Source: Cryptococcus deneoformans JEC21 (Eukaryota; Basidiomycota; Tremellomycetes; Tremellales; Cryptococcaceae). From it: a stretch of DNA of 64,000 nucleotides. The notes below the pieces were generated by a model that saw only the letters and a program-made list of their open reading frames with translations, was not told where the DNA came from and searched no databases. A program made the translations under genes and the position numbers. The DNA lies in NCBI RefSeq assembly GCF_000091045.1, contig NC_006684.1, positions 969,001 to 1,033,000 on the forward strand, given 5' to 3'. The first letter of the stretch is position 1. Every line of letters starts with the position of its first letter. Below are positions 35,375-47,800 of this stretch, piece by piece.

Positions 35375-35538
35375 CGGGCGGCGGTGCGTGCAGGAGCAAC
35401 GGGGCTGCACTGTTACATCCATCGACCCCGTAACTACCGCCCTAATTACGCCCTTAATTTGACGCGGGGCTCCGGACCGTGTATCGGCCAGCCTGATCGA
35501 TCTGCCAGCCATGGACACTGTCACTGCGCATCCCCGGC
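35375..35538. promoter_or_regulatory. Compact divergent promoter, kinase/YVC1
   Basis: Only 164 bp separates the two start codons, so both genes must share a core promoter region. The sequence is G+C-rich on the kinase side and mixed on the YVC1 side. If the kinase starts at 35422 the gap is 116 bp. Confidence 0.6.
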
Positions 35539-38500
35539 ATGTCCTCGCTCGGCACAGCGCCCGCCGCCCCCCCCCAGCCCCTCCCAGACACCGTGTTCCC
35601 GCTCATACATGAAGTCCATGCCATCGTCACCCACGCCATAGACACTGCTCTCGACTGGGACCAGCTCAACTCCCCGCCCGTAAACTACACCCTTGTCAGG
35701 CCTATCGTGCAGCGTTTTGCCCCCAGGCTCGAGCACCGCGCCAATGCCACCGGCCTCGCGGAATCCACCGCCCCGGATGCTGGCGAGCTCGGTGCATCAC
35801 CACGTCCAGTGTATCAAGGGCCCTCCCTAGGCGAAGTTTTGTATGCGCTCATGGCCAACCGGTGGGTATGACTGAAAGTATACGCGGCGTGTTGCTGAAG
35901 AGCCGACGCTTGCATGGCATGACAGAATCCAATTCATCACACTTTCCGCCGGCGATTTGAGTTCTGCCCCGTTGCAGACTTGCCGAGCGGCGTTTTGTGA
36001 ACTCCTAGCTAGTAAGTATCATCTTGCGCTACGCCATGATACAACGTATAACGCGACGTGTGGTAAAGTCAAGGTCCTCCGTTCCCAACCGTATGCTCAA
36101 GATGAAGCTGCCCTCGTCGGACAGCTTGTCCACGCCTATTGTGCTTTTGAGGGCGCGTCTGACGAAGTATGGGCGAGTCTCGGCGAGGACAGGAAAGATG
36201 TTGAAGAAATGACCAGCAGTGCGCTTGAAGTGCGTAGCAATCGCGTATTTCCAGTCAACTCGTATTGATAAGGTTTAGCTCGCCATCGTCTCTACTTCTA
36301 AAAACCTGCTTTCACTCCCTCTTATCCAGCATCTTGTGAACCTCATCTATTCTGGCCACTTGATCTATTCTCCCATTTCCTCCCGCTCCATCATCTCCGA
36401 CTCGTACATTTCTGAGCGCACTCGACAACGTCGTCGAGCATATGGCCAATCGGGGCCTTCAGACTTTACTTCTGTGCATAGTCACGCCCATATCAACGAT
36501 GAGGACTTGCGAGAAGTCTATGTATACAACCCGTATCAGGCTGGCTGGCTCGATCATTCCAGGCTCAAAGTGCCAAAATGGAGAAAAAGTATGGAGTTTA
36601 CAAGTTTCGTCATCCTCCTTGCCCTTTTCGTCTCCACTCTTGCCTGTGGGTGAAAAAAAAGTTCATTCTAACGAACTCCGCGCTTCCGCTCACATCTGTA
36701 TCAGGGAGGGATCTCCACCATCTCACTGTGGTGGAGATTATCTATATTGTCTTTTCTTTCGGCTTCATCCTTGACGAATTTGCAGCTTCCAAAGAGCATG
36801 GTTGGGCAGGTACGTTTTGGCTTGGCTACTTGATTCACGAGTCAGTTGGATCTCGTCTGATAAATCAAATGTGTAAACAGTCTATGCTGCAAATGTAGGT
36901 TTCCTTGGTATACCCGACTGACAGACAAAACGCTCATATCTATAGGCTTGGAACGCGTTTGATATGGGATACGTGAGCAGCATACAACTATTTTTCGATT
37001 TTCCTTTTTCCGCTGACAGCCTATATTGAACAAGATTGCCATATTCCTCTTATACTTTGGCCTTCGAGTCATTGCTCTAGCTTCTCATTCTACCAAATCA
37101 TCCGACTTGGCATTTGACATTTTAGCCTGTGCTGCGTGCATCACCTTCCCACGATTAGTATTCTTCGTGATCAAAGAGAATGTCGTCATTCTTGCAGTGA
37201 GTCTTTAAATCTTCAAGCTCGAATCAGGATTAGATTCTCACCCTTTTTTTTTACTCATTTTTTGGGTGTGATCAGCTTCGAGGCATGGTGGCTAGTTTTG
37301 TCAGCTTTATGACTGTCACCAGTAAGAATCTAGATAACACTCTGACACTTGTCGCGAACTGACTTTTTACACCGTAGTTCTGGCATTCACTGGCATATGT
37401 TTTTGTCTCTGGACCCTGGGACGTGCTACATGGACTGTGAAGCAGATTGTATGGCTGATGGCGTGAGTATCGTCTTTCATGACAGCCGAATACAATTAAC
37501 GACCGACATGGTATCTTTTACAGTCAGATCTGGGTAAGTCAGATCGCACCACCCTTCGCCATTGTTTCTCGAAACTGATCTTGTTGAATGATTGCCAGTT
37601 TGGATCCTCATACCTCGGTACGTATTATGCCGTGCATGAGATACTTTTGACTAACCCGTCAATAAAGGTTTCTCTGCGAGCGAATCCTTTCATCCGATCT
37701 TTGGCCCCATCGTGCTCATTTCTTATGCGTATGTCTCTTCTCACAGATCAAAATCCCGTTATGATCAGCTCATAGTATCGTAGTGCACTGTGTAATGTGC
37801 TTCTGATTACAATGCTCATTGCCATTCTCTCAAACAAGTTTGCTGCTATCAACCAGAACGCTCAACAAGAAGTAAATGAAAACTCTGCTTGCTCCTGGCG
37901 TCTTTTTTTTTTGTCCAACCTGCTCACTGACTTGTTTTTTAGCACCTTTTTCAAAGAGTGGTCAAAACGGTTGAAGGAGTCAAGACCGATGCCCTCTTCT
38001 CTTACCTCCCGCCTATCAACATTCTTGCCTTTGCCATCCTTGTGCCTCTCAGCTGGATTGTTTCAGCTCGGACTTTGCATCGGATCAACGTCTTTGCCAT
38101 CCGCTTAACTGTCAGTTTTTATTCCTCTTTTTCTTTTTCCCTTTTTCTCTCCCCCCAAAAGTCATGTCAAACTGACATACGATTCATGATATCAGAATTT
38201 TCCAATTTTGATCGCCATCTCAGCGTATGAGAGATACACTTATCGCGCCAAGCAGAGGGCCATTCACCTTGGGGCCTCTACGATGGATCGGGGGGGTACG
38301 GATGTTCAAAGGCCCAGTCTTCTCGAGTAAGCCCTCCTCCACTCCGCTCAAAACCAAACAAAAATCGTCCTGACTTGCGAGAAACAGTTCATGGCTGGGA
38401 GGCGGATCCGAATTCCTCATCGCCTCGGCCTTTGAAGTCGGCCCGCCCGTTTTTCCTTCCCCCACCAGCAGCGCCAATCAAAACTCACCAGGTGGGCCCA

Positions 38501-38871
38501 AAGCCACGACTATGCCATTTGTAGAGGATGACGGGGCAGCGACCACCACCACCACCACTCGGGCACGGGAAGCACCCATCCTGAAAGCGGTAAAGAAAGA
38601 AAAGGACAAGAAGAAGATCAAGACGTATGATTCTCCCCTTGCCAAGCTGTTTGGACGACCTACATTCTCTGCTTCGCCAGAAGAAGAAACGACACTGAAA
38701 GACAAGGGTGTGGATAAAGGTAAAGAAATCAGAGCGGTTGAACAACAGCAGGTGATTAGCGGCAAAGAAGGAGATGTCGAACAGCTGAAGAAGGAGGTCG
38801 AATTGGTGAGGCAGAGTCAGTTGAGGATGGAGGAGATGCTGGCCGGGTTCTTGGCGGGTAAATCGGCGTGA
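35539..38871 (+). CDS. YVC1: Yvc1-type TRP calcium channel of the vacuole
   Basis: Seventeen exons: 35539-35861, 35926-36011, 36069-36229, 36279-36645, 36705-36809, 36881-36894, 36946-36972, 37020-37196, 37276-37321, 37378-37462, 37524-37533, 37599-37617, 37668-37728, 37784-37871, 37943-38110, 38196-38326 and 38388-38871. They give 783 aa. The cytosolic N-terminus begins with the Yvc1 block NSPPVNYTLVRPIVQRFAPR. Six to seven membrane helices follow (MEFTSFVILLALFVSTLA, TVVEIIYIVFSFGF, ILNKIAIFLLYFGLRVIAL). The pore segment reads WFGSSYLGFSASESFHPIFG, and the last helix is VLLITMLIAILSNKFAAINQ. The C-terminus is charged with a coiled coil (LKKEVELVRQSQLRMEEML). Yvc1 releases vacuolar calcium on osmotic shock. 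Exons of 14, 10 and 19 nt sit in the channel core. The intron at 38111 uses donor GTCAGT. Confidence 0.93.
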
Positions 38872-39127
38872 GAAGCAGCATTAGAAAGTATGATCTATAT
38901 AAAGGATATGACGGACGGGCAAAAACGATCTTGATTAAATATTAGGATTGATTTTTGTCTTGTCGCTTTTTTTGTATTGAAAACGATAGATGCAAATGCG
39001 GCAATGATGTCCTGTGGCGTTTGAAAACGACGATCGCCCTGATTCATCTAGTATCTATTATCAATTCGTAGGAACACGCTACAATGGTCTATGCTTGTCT
39101 AATGTTTGCGTCCATGTATTCCAGTCC

Positions 39128-41097
39128 CTACTCAAATTCTTCAAACGCCGATTCAGACGTCTGCTCAATCCTCTTTTTCATAACCTGTCTATCTGGCATC
39201 TCCTCTTCCTTCACCATCATCAACGTCAACACTGTAAATACGGAGAGCACAAGATTAAAGATCCACACAAAGCGAAGAGCGTGGTCGTACGCTTGGATGG
39301 CTGGGATTTTGTATTGCGGTTCAAGGGTCTGGATGGCAGAAGTTGAGTGACGGATAAGGTAGATGATCTACGATGAAAACCATTCCAAAGGGGGGTTTTT
39401 TTTTATTTTATTAAGTCACCGCAATATCGCTCGAAGGAGGGGGATAGCCACTTACATAGGGGGCCTCGGGACCTGTAATGGTTCGAACGAGATCTTTTTG
39501 GACGACTGATTGGACAATGGCGGAGCTAATGGCAACACCTAGGACTTGGCCGACAGTACGGAACAGATACGTCACTGGAAAAGCGGAAACCGGTCAGTAT
39601 AGGACAGGATAAAGAAAAAACCATTCAAACATACTACTAGTCGCAACAGCACTATTGTTAGATGATGTGATAAGCGTTGACCACTCTCCATGCTGGTAAT
39701 ACAAGAAACACGTACGTCTCACCCTTACCAGCCAGTTGAACATGGGTCATCAAAGCGACTAAACTCGTAGTCAAAACACCGGCATACCCAAACCCACCAG
39801 GGGCTTGCGCGATCCAAGTCAGCCACTCTGGGCTATCCTTGTGCCAGAAACACATCCCAATACTTGTCACGACGATCAAGACCGCACACTCAACGCCCAG
39901 CCACCAGTATCTCCCAGTACGGCGCATGATCCAACCGACAAACAAGGAGCCAGCACCGATAAGAATGGAGTTGGGGAGGAGATGGGCGCCGGATGAAGAA
40001 GATGAACGTTGCTGGACTATAGTGAAGAAGAGGGGGATGTTGTAAAGAACAGAGAACTGAACAGTAACCATGGTGAAGGAAGAGAGGGCGACGGCTGCCG
40101 GAGTACGACGTTTTAGGAGTTTAAGAGGCAGGATGGGCTCTGGAGAGTAGCAAGATTCGACCAGGAGAAAGGCAATGGCAAACAGGGCGGAGCAGACAAA
40201 CAAACCCCAAATGACTGGGTCTGAAAAGGCATAATCCGATCCGTCGGGTTTGGTAGCAGAGGTCTTGATAGACATTGAAAGCAGCAGCGATGAGACGGCC
40301 AAAGCCAAGGTAAAGGATCCAAGATAGTCGATCCTGGCAAGCTTTGTCTTCCATATCTGAGGGCGGTTGGCCGGTTTGGCAGTGGGGAGAGTGTCTAGAA
40401 TCCCTGAGCGACTGCTTGAAGTGGATGGGGTCGGAGCTAGAGGTTCTTGCTGTGGAACAATAACAAAGGTGTAGATGAGAATGGCGTTGAGAATTAATAA
40501 GGGCACCTGGATGTGGAAAGCGAGTCTCCAACCAAAGTTGTCACTAATCCATCCACCAACAGGTCCACCGAGACCGGCACCAACACCGTACGTGACGTTG
40601 GCCCAGCCTTGGAACAGGCCACGATGACGAAGATCAACAAGGTCTGTCATCAAGATTGCCGATACACTCGCGACACCTCCTCCACCGGCGCCAGCCAAAA
40701 AACGAGCAACGATGAGGAAAGGCATGGAAGGTGCAATGGCACACCCAAATGTGCCTAAAGTGAAGAGAGTGAGGCCCGTAAGATGGGCATTTCGTCTACC
40801 GATCAAATCCGACAGCCGGCCGTATATGGGTGTGAAACAACATACTGATAAGAGATAGGCGGTACCAAGCCATGATACTTGGGTAGAGGCGTTGAAGGCG
40901 GAGCCAATGTCTGAGAGAAGGGTGGAGACCAGGGTAGAGTCAAAAGCGACTAGGAATGTTGCGCACCACAGAGAGGCGCATACAAGGCGGAATTTGGAGG
41001 GAGTAAGGCCAGCAATATTGTGGTGTGTGGAGATGGTGGACAGGAGCTGGGTTCGCTCTGTCGCTGGGCCGGCCGCCGGGCCATCTGTGGAGCTCAT
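39128..41097 (-). CDS. MFS transporter, DHA2 family (VBA-like basic amino-acid permease)
   Basis: Exons 39716-41097, 39635-39651 (17 nt), 39456-39574 and 39128-39367 give 585 aa. The micro-exon is required: it joins AGKGET to MTYLFRTVGQVLGVAISSAI through AVATS, matching the family pattern. Signatures include LVAFDSTLVSTLLSDIGSAF, the motif A loop GRLSDLIGRRNAH, the motif C region YGVGAGLGGPVGGWI, and about 14 hydrophobic segments. Relatives are drug:H+ antiporters and vacuolar basic amino-acid transporters of the Vba group; which of these is correct cannot be decided. The first ATG in frame (MSSTDGPAAGPATERTQLL) was used. It is divergent from the PQ-loop transporter gene, and its 3' end converges on YVC1. 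Confidence 0.92.
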
Positions 41098-41485
41098 GGG
41101 CAGGGAGTACAAGGCGTGTTATGGAGTATGGTCTATTGCGGGCTATCGAGCCTCATATATATCCACAGTCACCGTGCAATGTAGGAGATAACGTACCGGC
41201 CGGAACACTTCCGCACATTGCCATTGGCCTGCGCGTCAGATAAGAAATCGTCGTTAATTATAAACAATCCAGTCCGTTATCATCCTTTCTCCGTCCCTTC
41301 TACGCAACTTTCCAATCTCATTACGTAACTATTTCCTTTCTCAATCGACCAATACACCGTCTCTGAGCTTGATACATACTTCATTCGGCATTCGTCCAGC
41401 TGCACCGTCGCCACACACATTTTCTCTAAGAGCCCTCCCTATGCCCTCCCCATCCCCCGGCCTCTAATTCTCCCACTCGCAGGTC
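41098..41485. promoter_or_regulatory. Shared promoter of the DHA2 and PQ-loop transporter genes
   Basis: About 390 bp between divergent starts. The right half is a pyrimidine-rich run (about 41280-41480) typical of a 5' leader. Co-regulation of two putative vacuolar transporters is possible but not shown by any recognisable site. Confidence 0.5.
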
Positions 41486-43699
41486 ATGGCTCTTCATCTC
41501 CTCTTCGATCTTTCCCAGTCCACAAAGGTCTTTGTAGCAAGCATACTCGGATACGCCAGTATAGCATTCTGGCTGTGTGCACAATTGCCGTAAGTCCATC
41601 TTCCGCCCACAACGCAGCAGATATCTCAGAGCGTACTTCTCATCCCGTTTTTAATATGCTAATATATATTGACATAACTTTGCAATATACAGACAAGTCT
41701 TGAAGAATCTATCTTTACAGTCTTGCGAAGGCTTAGCTCTTCCATTTTTAGTCAACTGGCTTTTCGGCATGTTCTCTTTTGCAAACTTATTTTATGCCAC
41801 TGACGATAGAGATAGGGGATATCACTAACCTTATCGGCTGTCTCCTTACCGACCAGCTTCCATTTCAGGTACGTTTTTCGCCGTCCCATAAAAAACCTAT
41901 CTCCACTCACCGCGACTTTGGCAGACTTTCCTTGCGGCCTATTTTTGTATAATAGACGTAACGCTTTTGGGCCAGTACTTTTATTATCGCAAAAATCAGA
42001 TAGTACCAGCCCCGACTCCAGCCTATGGCTATGCTTCTTTGTCGGACTCACCTCGACGGGTCTTTTCAAACCTTCCAGCCACCGCGCCTTTGGGCAGGAC
42101 TCGTTCGACCTCCGCAAATCTGGTCACGTCCCCTTTAAGCCCTGCTCCGGTCAGTCGATCAAGGCCAAGAAAGGGCGTCTATCAGTCAACCTCTTCATAT
42201 TTTTCACCTCCCGACATCTCGGTCACTACGCCGTCGGTTGATGGTTCGTATGCCGCCATCTATGAAGCTGCTTTGGACGTCGCCCGAGCAGCCGAGCGTG
42301 CAAGCGCTCGTTCTTTATCTCGCAAGCGGAAACTTAGCAGACGAAGTACCTTTAATTCTCTTCTTGCGGAGGCAGGGCGCGAAGGTGATAATGATGATGG
42401 TATGTTGGACAGTTTCCATTCTGATATGTCTGCAAGGTCTGCAAGCACAACGAGGGGAAGTCCCAAGAAGATGGGATTGAATGTAGCAGGAGATTATCGT
42501 GGACGTTCGCTCCACCGAGTTGGTTTAGATCATTTACAAGGAGGTACTGTTGGCTATGCCAGTAACAGCGGCAACGCCGCCCTCTCATCGAATTCTGCTT
42601 CGGGCGAGTTTCACTCAGAAGCTGAAGACAGATTTGACGATTTACCTACTTACGCCCAAGGCGGACAGGGATTGATCAACCAACAAGGGGGAAATGGAAG
42701 GGTCAGCCACAGGGAACGAAGTGAAGAGTCGCACAAGGGTCGAAGTTTGAGTCTTGTCAGAGGATCAGGGGGGAAAGGATCTAGGCGAGCAGCCGGGATG
42801 ACGTTTATGAGTTTGGGTCTACTGGTGGGATGGGGAGGGTTCGGACATACAGTAACTGGTGGGATGAACAAGCAAGTGGGAAGGTCCACGGGCATTGTTC
42901 TGGATCAAGCCACACGTTGGCCGACCATTAGGCATCCACATATTCTACATTCTTCACCGACCACATCTTTGGACTTGCCCGTTTTCCTAGAGTTTTCGGC
43001 TATCAACCCCGACCTTCAACCTCATGAAGATTATCCGCGACCCCCCGCAGATTCGCAATCTTATCAACGTATCATTGGCCGAATATCCGCGTGGAGTTGC
43101 ACCACTCTCTATTTGACCTCCCGAATGCCTCAAATTTGGAAAAATGTAAGCGTCACTCATGTCAAGTCATCCAGTTTGCCTTCGCTGATCTCAGGACTCA
43201 AAAGTTTCAACGCAAATCAGTAGAAGGCCTATCAATCCTCTTATTCCTCTTTGCATTCTGCGGCAATGTTACTTATGTCTTCTCCATCCTTTTTAACCCA
43301 TCTGGCGGTTCTGACCCTGTCGAATCCTCTCATTACCTCCTCGAAGCACTCCCTTATCTTTTCGGCTCGGGAGGTACCCTCATATTCGATCTCACCATCA
43401 TGATTCAGTCCCTCATATATGGTTCTGCGCCCCCTTTGCCGCAACCGCTGACACCCCTTGATCGTTCCTCCCGGAGAAGGTCACTACCGACCAAAAGGAG
43501 GATGAGACATATGGAAGATGGGTGGGCATCATCAGTGTTACAATCTCAATCTCACGAAAGAGGTGAACGAGCGGCCTTGCTGAGTGGATCTATGAGTGCA
43601 CTACCGAGTCATGGTCATGCGCACAAGAAGCAAGGGACAAAGAGGGAAAGAAGTACGAGTCCCACAGTGCATAAACGAGCTAGAAGTGTGGCTGGATAG
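41486..43699 (+). CDS. PQ-loop vacuolar amino-acid transporter (Ypq/PQLC2-like)
   Basis: Exons 41486-41589, 41693-41766, 41816-41868, 41925-43145 and 43205-43699 give 648 aa. Two PQ-loop repeats are visible: LPQVLKNLSLQSCEGLALPF (about residues 34-53) and MPQIWKNFQRKSVEGLSILL (about 478-497), each next to membrane helices. Proteins of this group export cationic amino acids from the vacuole or lysosome. The two repeats are split by a ~290-residue Ser-rich loop, much longer than in yeast Ypq1-3. The intron at 41767 fits only as a GC-AG intron (donor GCATGT after TTTTCG), because this alone restores NWLFGDITNLIGC. A basic, disordered C-terminus follows the last helix. Confidence 0.92.
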
Positions 43700-44095
43700 A
43701 GCCATTTGGAATTGTAAACATCGTCAGGACACATCAGAGAAATGTTGTACATCAGAAGAACAAACGTTGTTCATGACCTACGAGCACGTACTACATCATG
43801 CATTTGTGATTCACCATGTGTTACAACAGGTAAACGCTTGATCGATTCCAGCTATCAAACTCAGCCGCGCAACGAGCAATGCTCCCATAAACAGAAGAAA
43901 ATTCATACATTTATTATACTTCTTACATGTTTGCTAAGATAATAAAAGATACCCGTGTCTCATCCATTGCCTTGTCGTTGATCTGTTTCTCTGCTCTCTA
44001 AATCATCTCCAGCAACAACATTAACAGTGTGTTAATATCGCAGAGTCGTGACCCAAGAACCAAAATCCGATTTCAGTAACTGCGGTTTCTGACAT
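43700..44095. other. Convergent 3' flanks
   Basis: About 400 bp between facing stops of the PQ-loop and RCR-like genes. A+T-rich, with short frames only. Confidence 0.5.
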
Positions 44096-44867
44096 CTAAA
44101 CAGTACCCTCCCGCTTGCTAGGTGGGGGACCAGGAGGAGGGGCATAAGTGGCAGCATTGCTTCCGGTGTTTTGTGTGCCTAACAGTAGGTCAGCAAAAAG
44201 TGATGGGCACAATAACCCGGAAACTCACTTGTAGCGACATCATAGCCGGGAGGTGGAATGTCGGATGTCTGTCCCGCTTGCTTCCTTCTCTCCTCCTCCT
44301 CCTGCCTCGCTTGCTCCCATTCGTATCCGTGTTCGTGACCTTCAGATTCTTGAGTCTGTCCTTGGTAACTTCCGTACTGACCAGCCATGCTGGGCTGATA
44401 CGCCTGAGGAGGTGGAGCGGGATTGCTGCCATATGGGTTGTTGTTAAATCCGGAAGGAGGAGGAGGATTGTTGACATAAGGGTTCTGATTCTGATTATGA
44501 CCAGCAAATGGGAGGGCAGGAGGTTTGTACTTTGAGAACTGGGAACGGAGTTTTCTTGATAGAACATTAGTTATTGACCGAATAGTCATGGACTAATAAT
44601 ACTTACCTTCGACGCCAGTAACCGCACAAAGCAAACAGGAGAACTACACCAAAAGCAACGCCCAGCCCGATACCGAGCCTTGCGCCCCATGACATACCAT
44701 TGCTACAGTAATAAGACTGGCCTATGGTGAGACGCAACCATCAGCCTCAGTTGCAAGTGGCAAAGTGTAATGTATGATGACTCACCCAAACGGTTATAGC
44801 ATGTGGCTGCTAAGGCCGATCTTGTGCCCAGAAGGGATGCAATAATCAATAATTGGATAACGAACAT
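44096..44867 (-). CDS. RCR-like single-pass membrane protein (chitin-deposition/trafficking regulator type)
   Basis: Exons 44786-44867, 44607-44721, 44229-44554 and 44096-44178 give 201 aa. A signal peptide (MFVIQLLIIASLLGTRSALA) is followed by a short Cys-containing ectodomain (TCYNRLGQSYYCSNGMSW). One membrane helix (GIGLGVAFGVVLLFALCGYW) ends in RRRK. The cytosolic tail is rich in Asn, Pro, Gln and Tyr, with PY-like runs (NNPYGSNPAPPPQAY, IPPPGYDVAT, YAPPPGPPP). This is the layout of the fungal RCR/shisa-like proteins, which recruit Rsp5-type ubiquitin ligases through PY motifs; Rcr1 affects chitin deposition in the ER/Golgi and Rcr2 acts in the endosome-vacuole route. Assignment rests on architecture and not on a catalytic motif. 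Confidence 0.72.
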
Positions 44868-47800
44868 AATGATCAAGAGTGATTTTAAAACGGAAGGAAG
44901 AAAGGACGAAAGAAATAACAAGGATAAATATAAAGAGGCTAGATGAAGAATGGAGCTTGCTCACCGCTCGTCGAATGTCTTGTGCTTGGAACTTGGATCT
45001 TCCAACAACGGTCATTCGGGCTTGGCGGACAGCGGCGAGCGGCGAGAACGACCGCCGAGTCGTATAAATTAACGTCCGTACTTTTTGTACGTCATCTTCC
45101 CCAGATCCTCGATAAAAGCTGTGACGAGTGATGAATGAAAAGGTTCCGTGTCAATTGCATGCTTTCACTTGCATCTATACATCTATACTAGCAGCATGTC
45201 TCTAGGAACGATGGGAACGAAGTGGGACATGGGGAATGAGAACCCACTGGTAGTACCCTAAATGGATAGCGCTTTCGACCTAGTCTGTTCCCCCATCAGA
45301 ATTCCGAATTATGCAGAAAACATTCGAGTCACTCCTCAGCTCACAGCTGATGGTAATTCTTCCCGAAGTCGAAGGTCCTACTACGAATAGTGCCACTCAT
45401 CAGGGGAGGCGGCATCAAGCAATTACTAGGGAAAAGCGCTACTGTGAGAAGTTCACAAAGCACAATTCTTTCAGAGCCAGCGGCTGCATATAGAGTACAG
45501 ATGAGATGTTGATCTCCTGTATAAGGCGAAACGGATATTCGCTCACTACATGTTGAGGATGACTTGATGATGCGGCTGCCTAGCAGAGTGCCCCAAGCAA
45601 AAGTCTGGCTGATCCAGATTATCCGACGAGCGACTCCCCCCTCAATCCGGAGCTGACGACGGAAGGAACTCGTTGGAGAAGAAGCTACCTATCCATTAGG
45701 ATGTTCGGCACCTAAACGCCAAAGGAAAATTACCGTATGCTCTCATCCCAATGGTAAGCCCCAACGACTATTTATATTTTCTACGGCTGATGACACTGGC
45801 CACTGACATGTGCTATATCGAAACTAACGATGGCATGTCCTCGAACGTCACCGTAACTATTGTACGGTCAGGCCCTTCGGATTACTACCTCATTCAATTC
45901 ATCAACGCGAGGCCCGGTCAACAAAGGCAAACAGAGCCAGCCGGGAGAGCTGGTATACGGATTTACCAAGGGGCAGTGTTTGAAGTCTCTGGAGAATAGG
46001 GCAGCAGAGGTAGATGGTAGCTAGGAAGGCAATGTCGTAGGTGATCAGTGGTGGACGATTTATGCTAATTATTAATGATGTGAAAGCGGAGGCTTGATGG
46101 AGGAGAGATAAGGAAGATCAAGAGGTAAAAGAAGAAAATTGGGAAGTTCGGAGTGGGACTGCTGCACGAGAATATACCCTTGGCTCTTCAAAGATATTGA
46201 GAAATCCAGGAGCTAGGAGTGGTGGACGAATGGGAATAAGAGCTTCTTAAGGTCCACCAAAAAGGAAAGTGTGGCACTTACACGTCGGATTTTTTTGCCC
46301 TTTCCACAAATAGGGGAGAATTTTTTTCTGCCCAATTTTACTGTCAAAAAGGAGAACGAAATGTAAGAACCGTTAAAAAACATCTACCAGTTAATTACAA
46401 GCCTTCACTCCCAACGACGAGTAAATGTGAAACGATCAAAAGAATTGACTATATGATTACTCTGATCTCTACTCACTGTCGTACATAATCGCCCAGCGCC
46501 AACTCGGTCGCTCACTACATACAATACTCGGTAGCAGACCAGGAACGAGGGACAAAAATGTTGGCGGGCGTAGTTCCAGGGGCTAAGGAGGAAAAATGGA
46601 GGGAAGAAAGAAGAAACGACAAGAGGAAGAAGCAAGTGCTATGCACGCAGAGTCAGAACACTGACACGCACAAGCACAATAACTAACAACAAGTAACAAG
46701 TTATAACGAGATGACAAGGCTGTTACGTATTTTGTCGCGAATCAGGAGGATGCTCGTTGTTTGACTTTGCGCGACGCCAGTGCCTCGGCGGCTCTCTCCA
46801 AAACAGGAGGGTAGACACAAGCTCCTCGATGGACATCGATCAGTCTCCGACGAGGACGTACATGATGATTTTACCAGATACCAGATTTCAGATCTTTTGG
46901 ATGCGAGAGTAATAAAAACGACCAGTAGCCAACAGCCCGTAGCCAGTAGGCAGCAAAGAGATCATAATGGCATGGTAGAATGAATGAATGTTTGAAGAAG
47001 CCGCACGCAGCCGGTCATAATTAAATAACCTTGAACAATCCGTGAACTATTTGTTACAATCAGGCGTGCACCCACCGTTCGTTGTACATAAAACAGCGCA
47101 GAGCACAGCAGAGACGATTAGAAGTCAGTTCGGACATCAGAAATTATCTATCGGAACTCGTAGATTCTATAGTTTTCTAGATCCTGTAAAAGTATACAGG
47201 CTAACAGAGTAGGATTCGTTGCATGTCCGACAGTCTTCGCTGATGCGTTTGGCAACGCGTTTGGAATTTTATCATGGGTTATTTATAATAATTAATCAGT
47301 AACGGTTTGAGTCGGTGATTACCGCCGCTTTTTCTAGAAGAAGATAATAATAGTTGAATTGGAGGATAAGCGGAGTGTTCGGCAGATCACCGTTAGAATG
47401 ATTCATTTCAATGATTACCTCCGAAATTTCCCTTGCCAGTAATCTTGGCGACCTCTACCTGCTGTTGAGGTACCGGTGCAGGACAACCCCGACAGCTGGA
47501 CTGAAGCGGCAAAGGCCGCCAAGCCTCTTCTCTTCTTCTCATCATGGTCGGGTGGGACCTTTTCCCTTCAAACCCAATTTTTCGCCCTAATTCGGCTCAC
47601 AATTTCTCATCGAATCAAGAGGCTGGACTCCATTGCAATACGTGCATTTCTTTTAAACAGAGAGTTGCATGCAATTTGCAGAAGTGTTGCAGCTTGCAGA
47701 TCTCTCGAAAAAAACGCGGCGTTATCGCACCATCATGATCTCTCACACGTGCGTGCTACATGCTACTATTACTCCTCATATGCATCCGCCTTATGCTTAT

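Noticed and set aside
45751..45999. 82-codon plus-strand frame in the gene desert
   Set aside because: Reads somewhat protein-like but has no family match, no signal peptide and no splice partners; kept as undecided noise.
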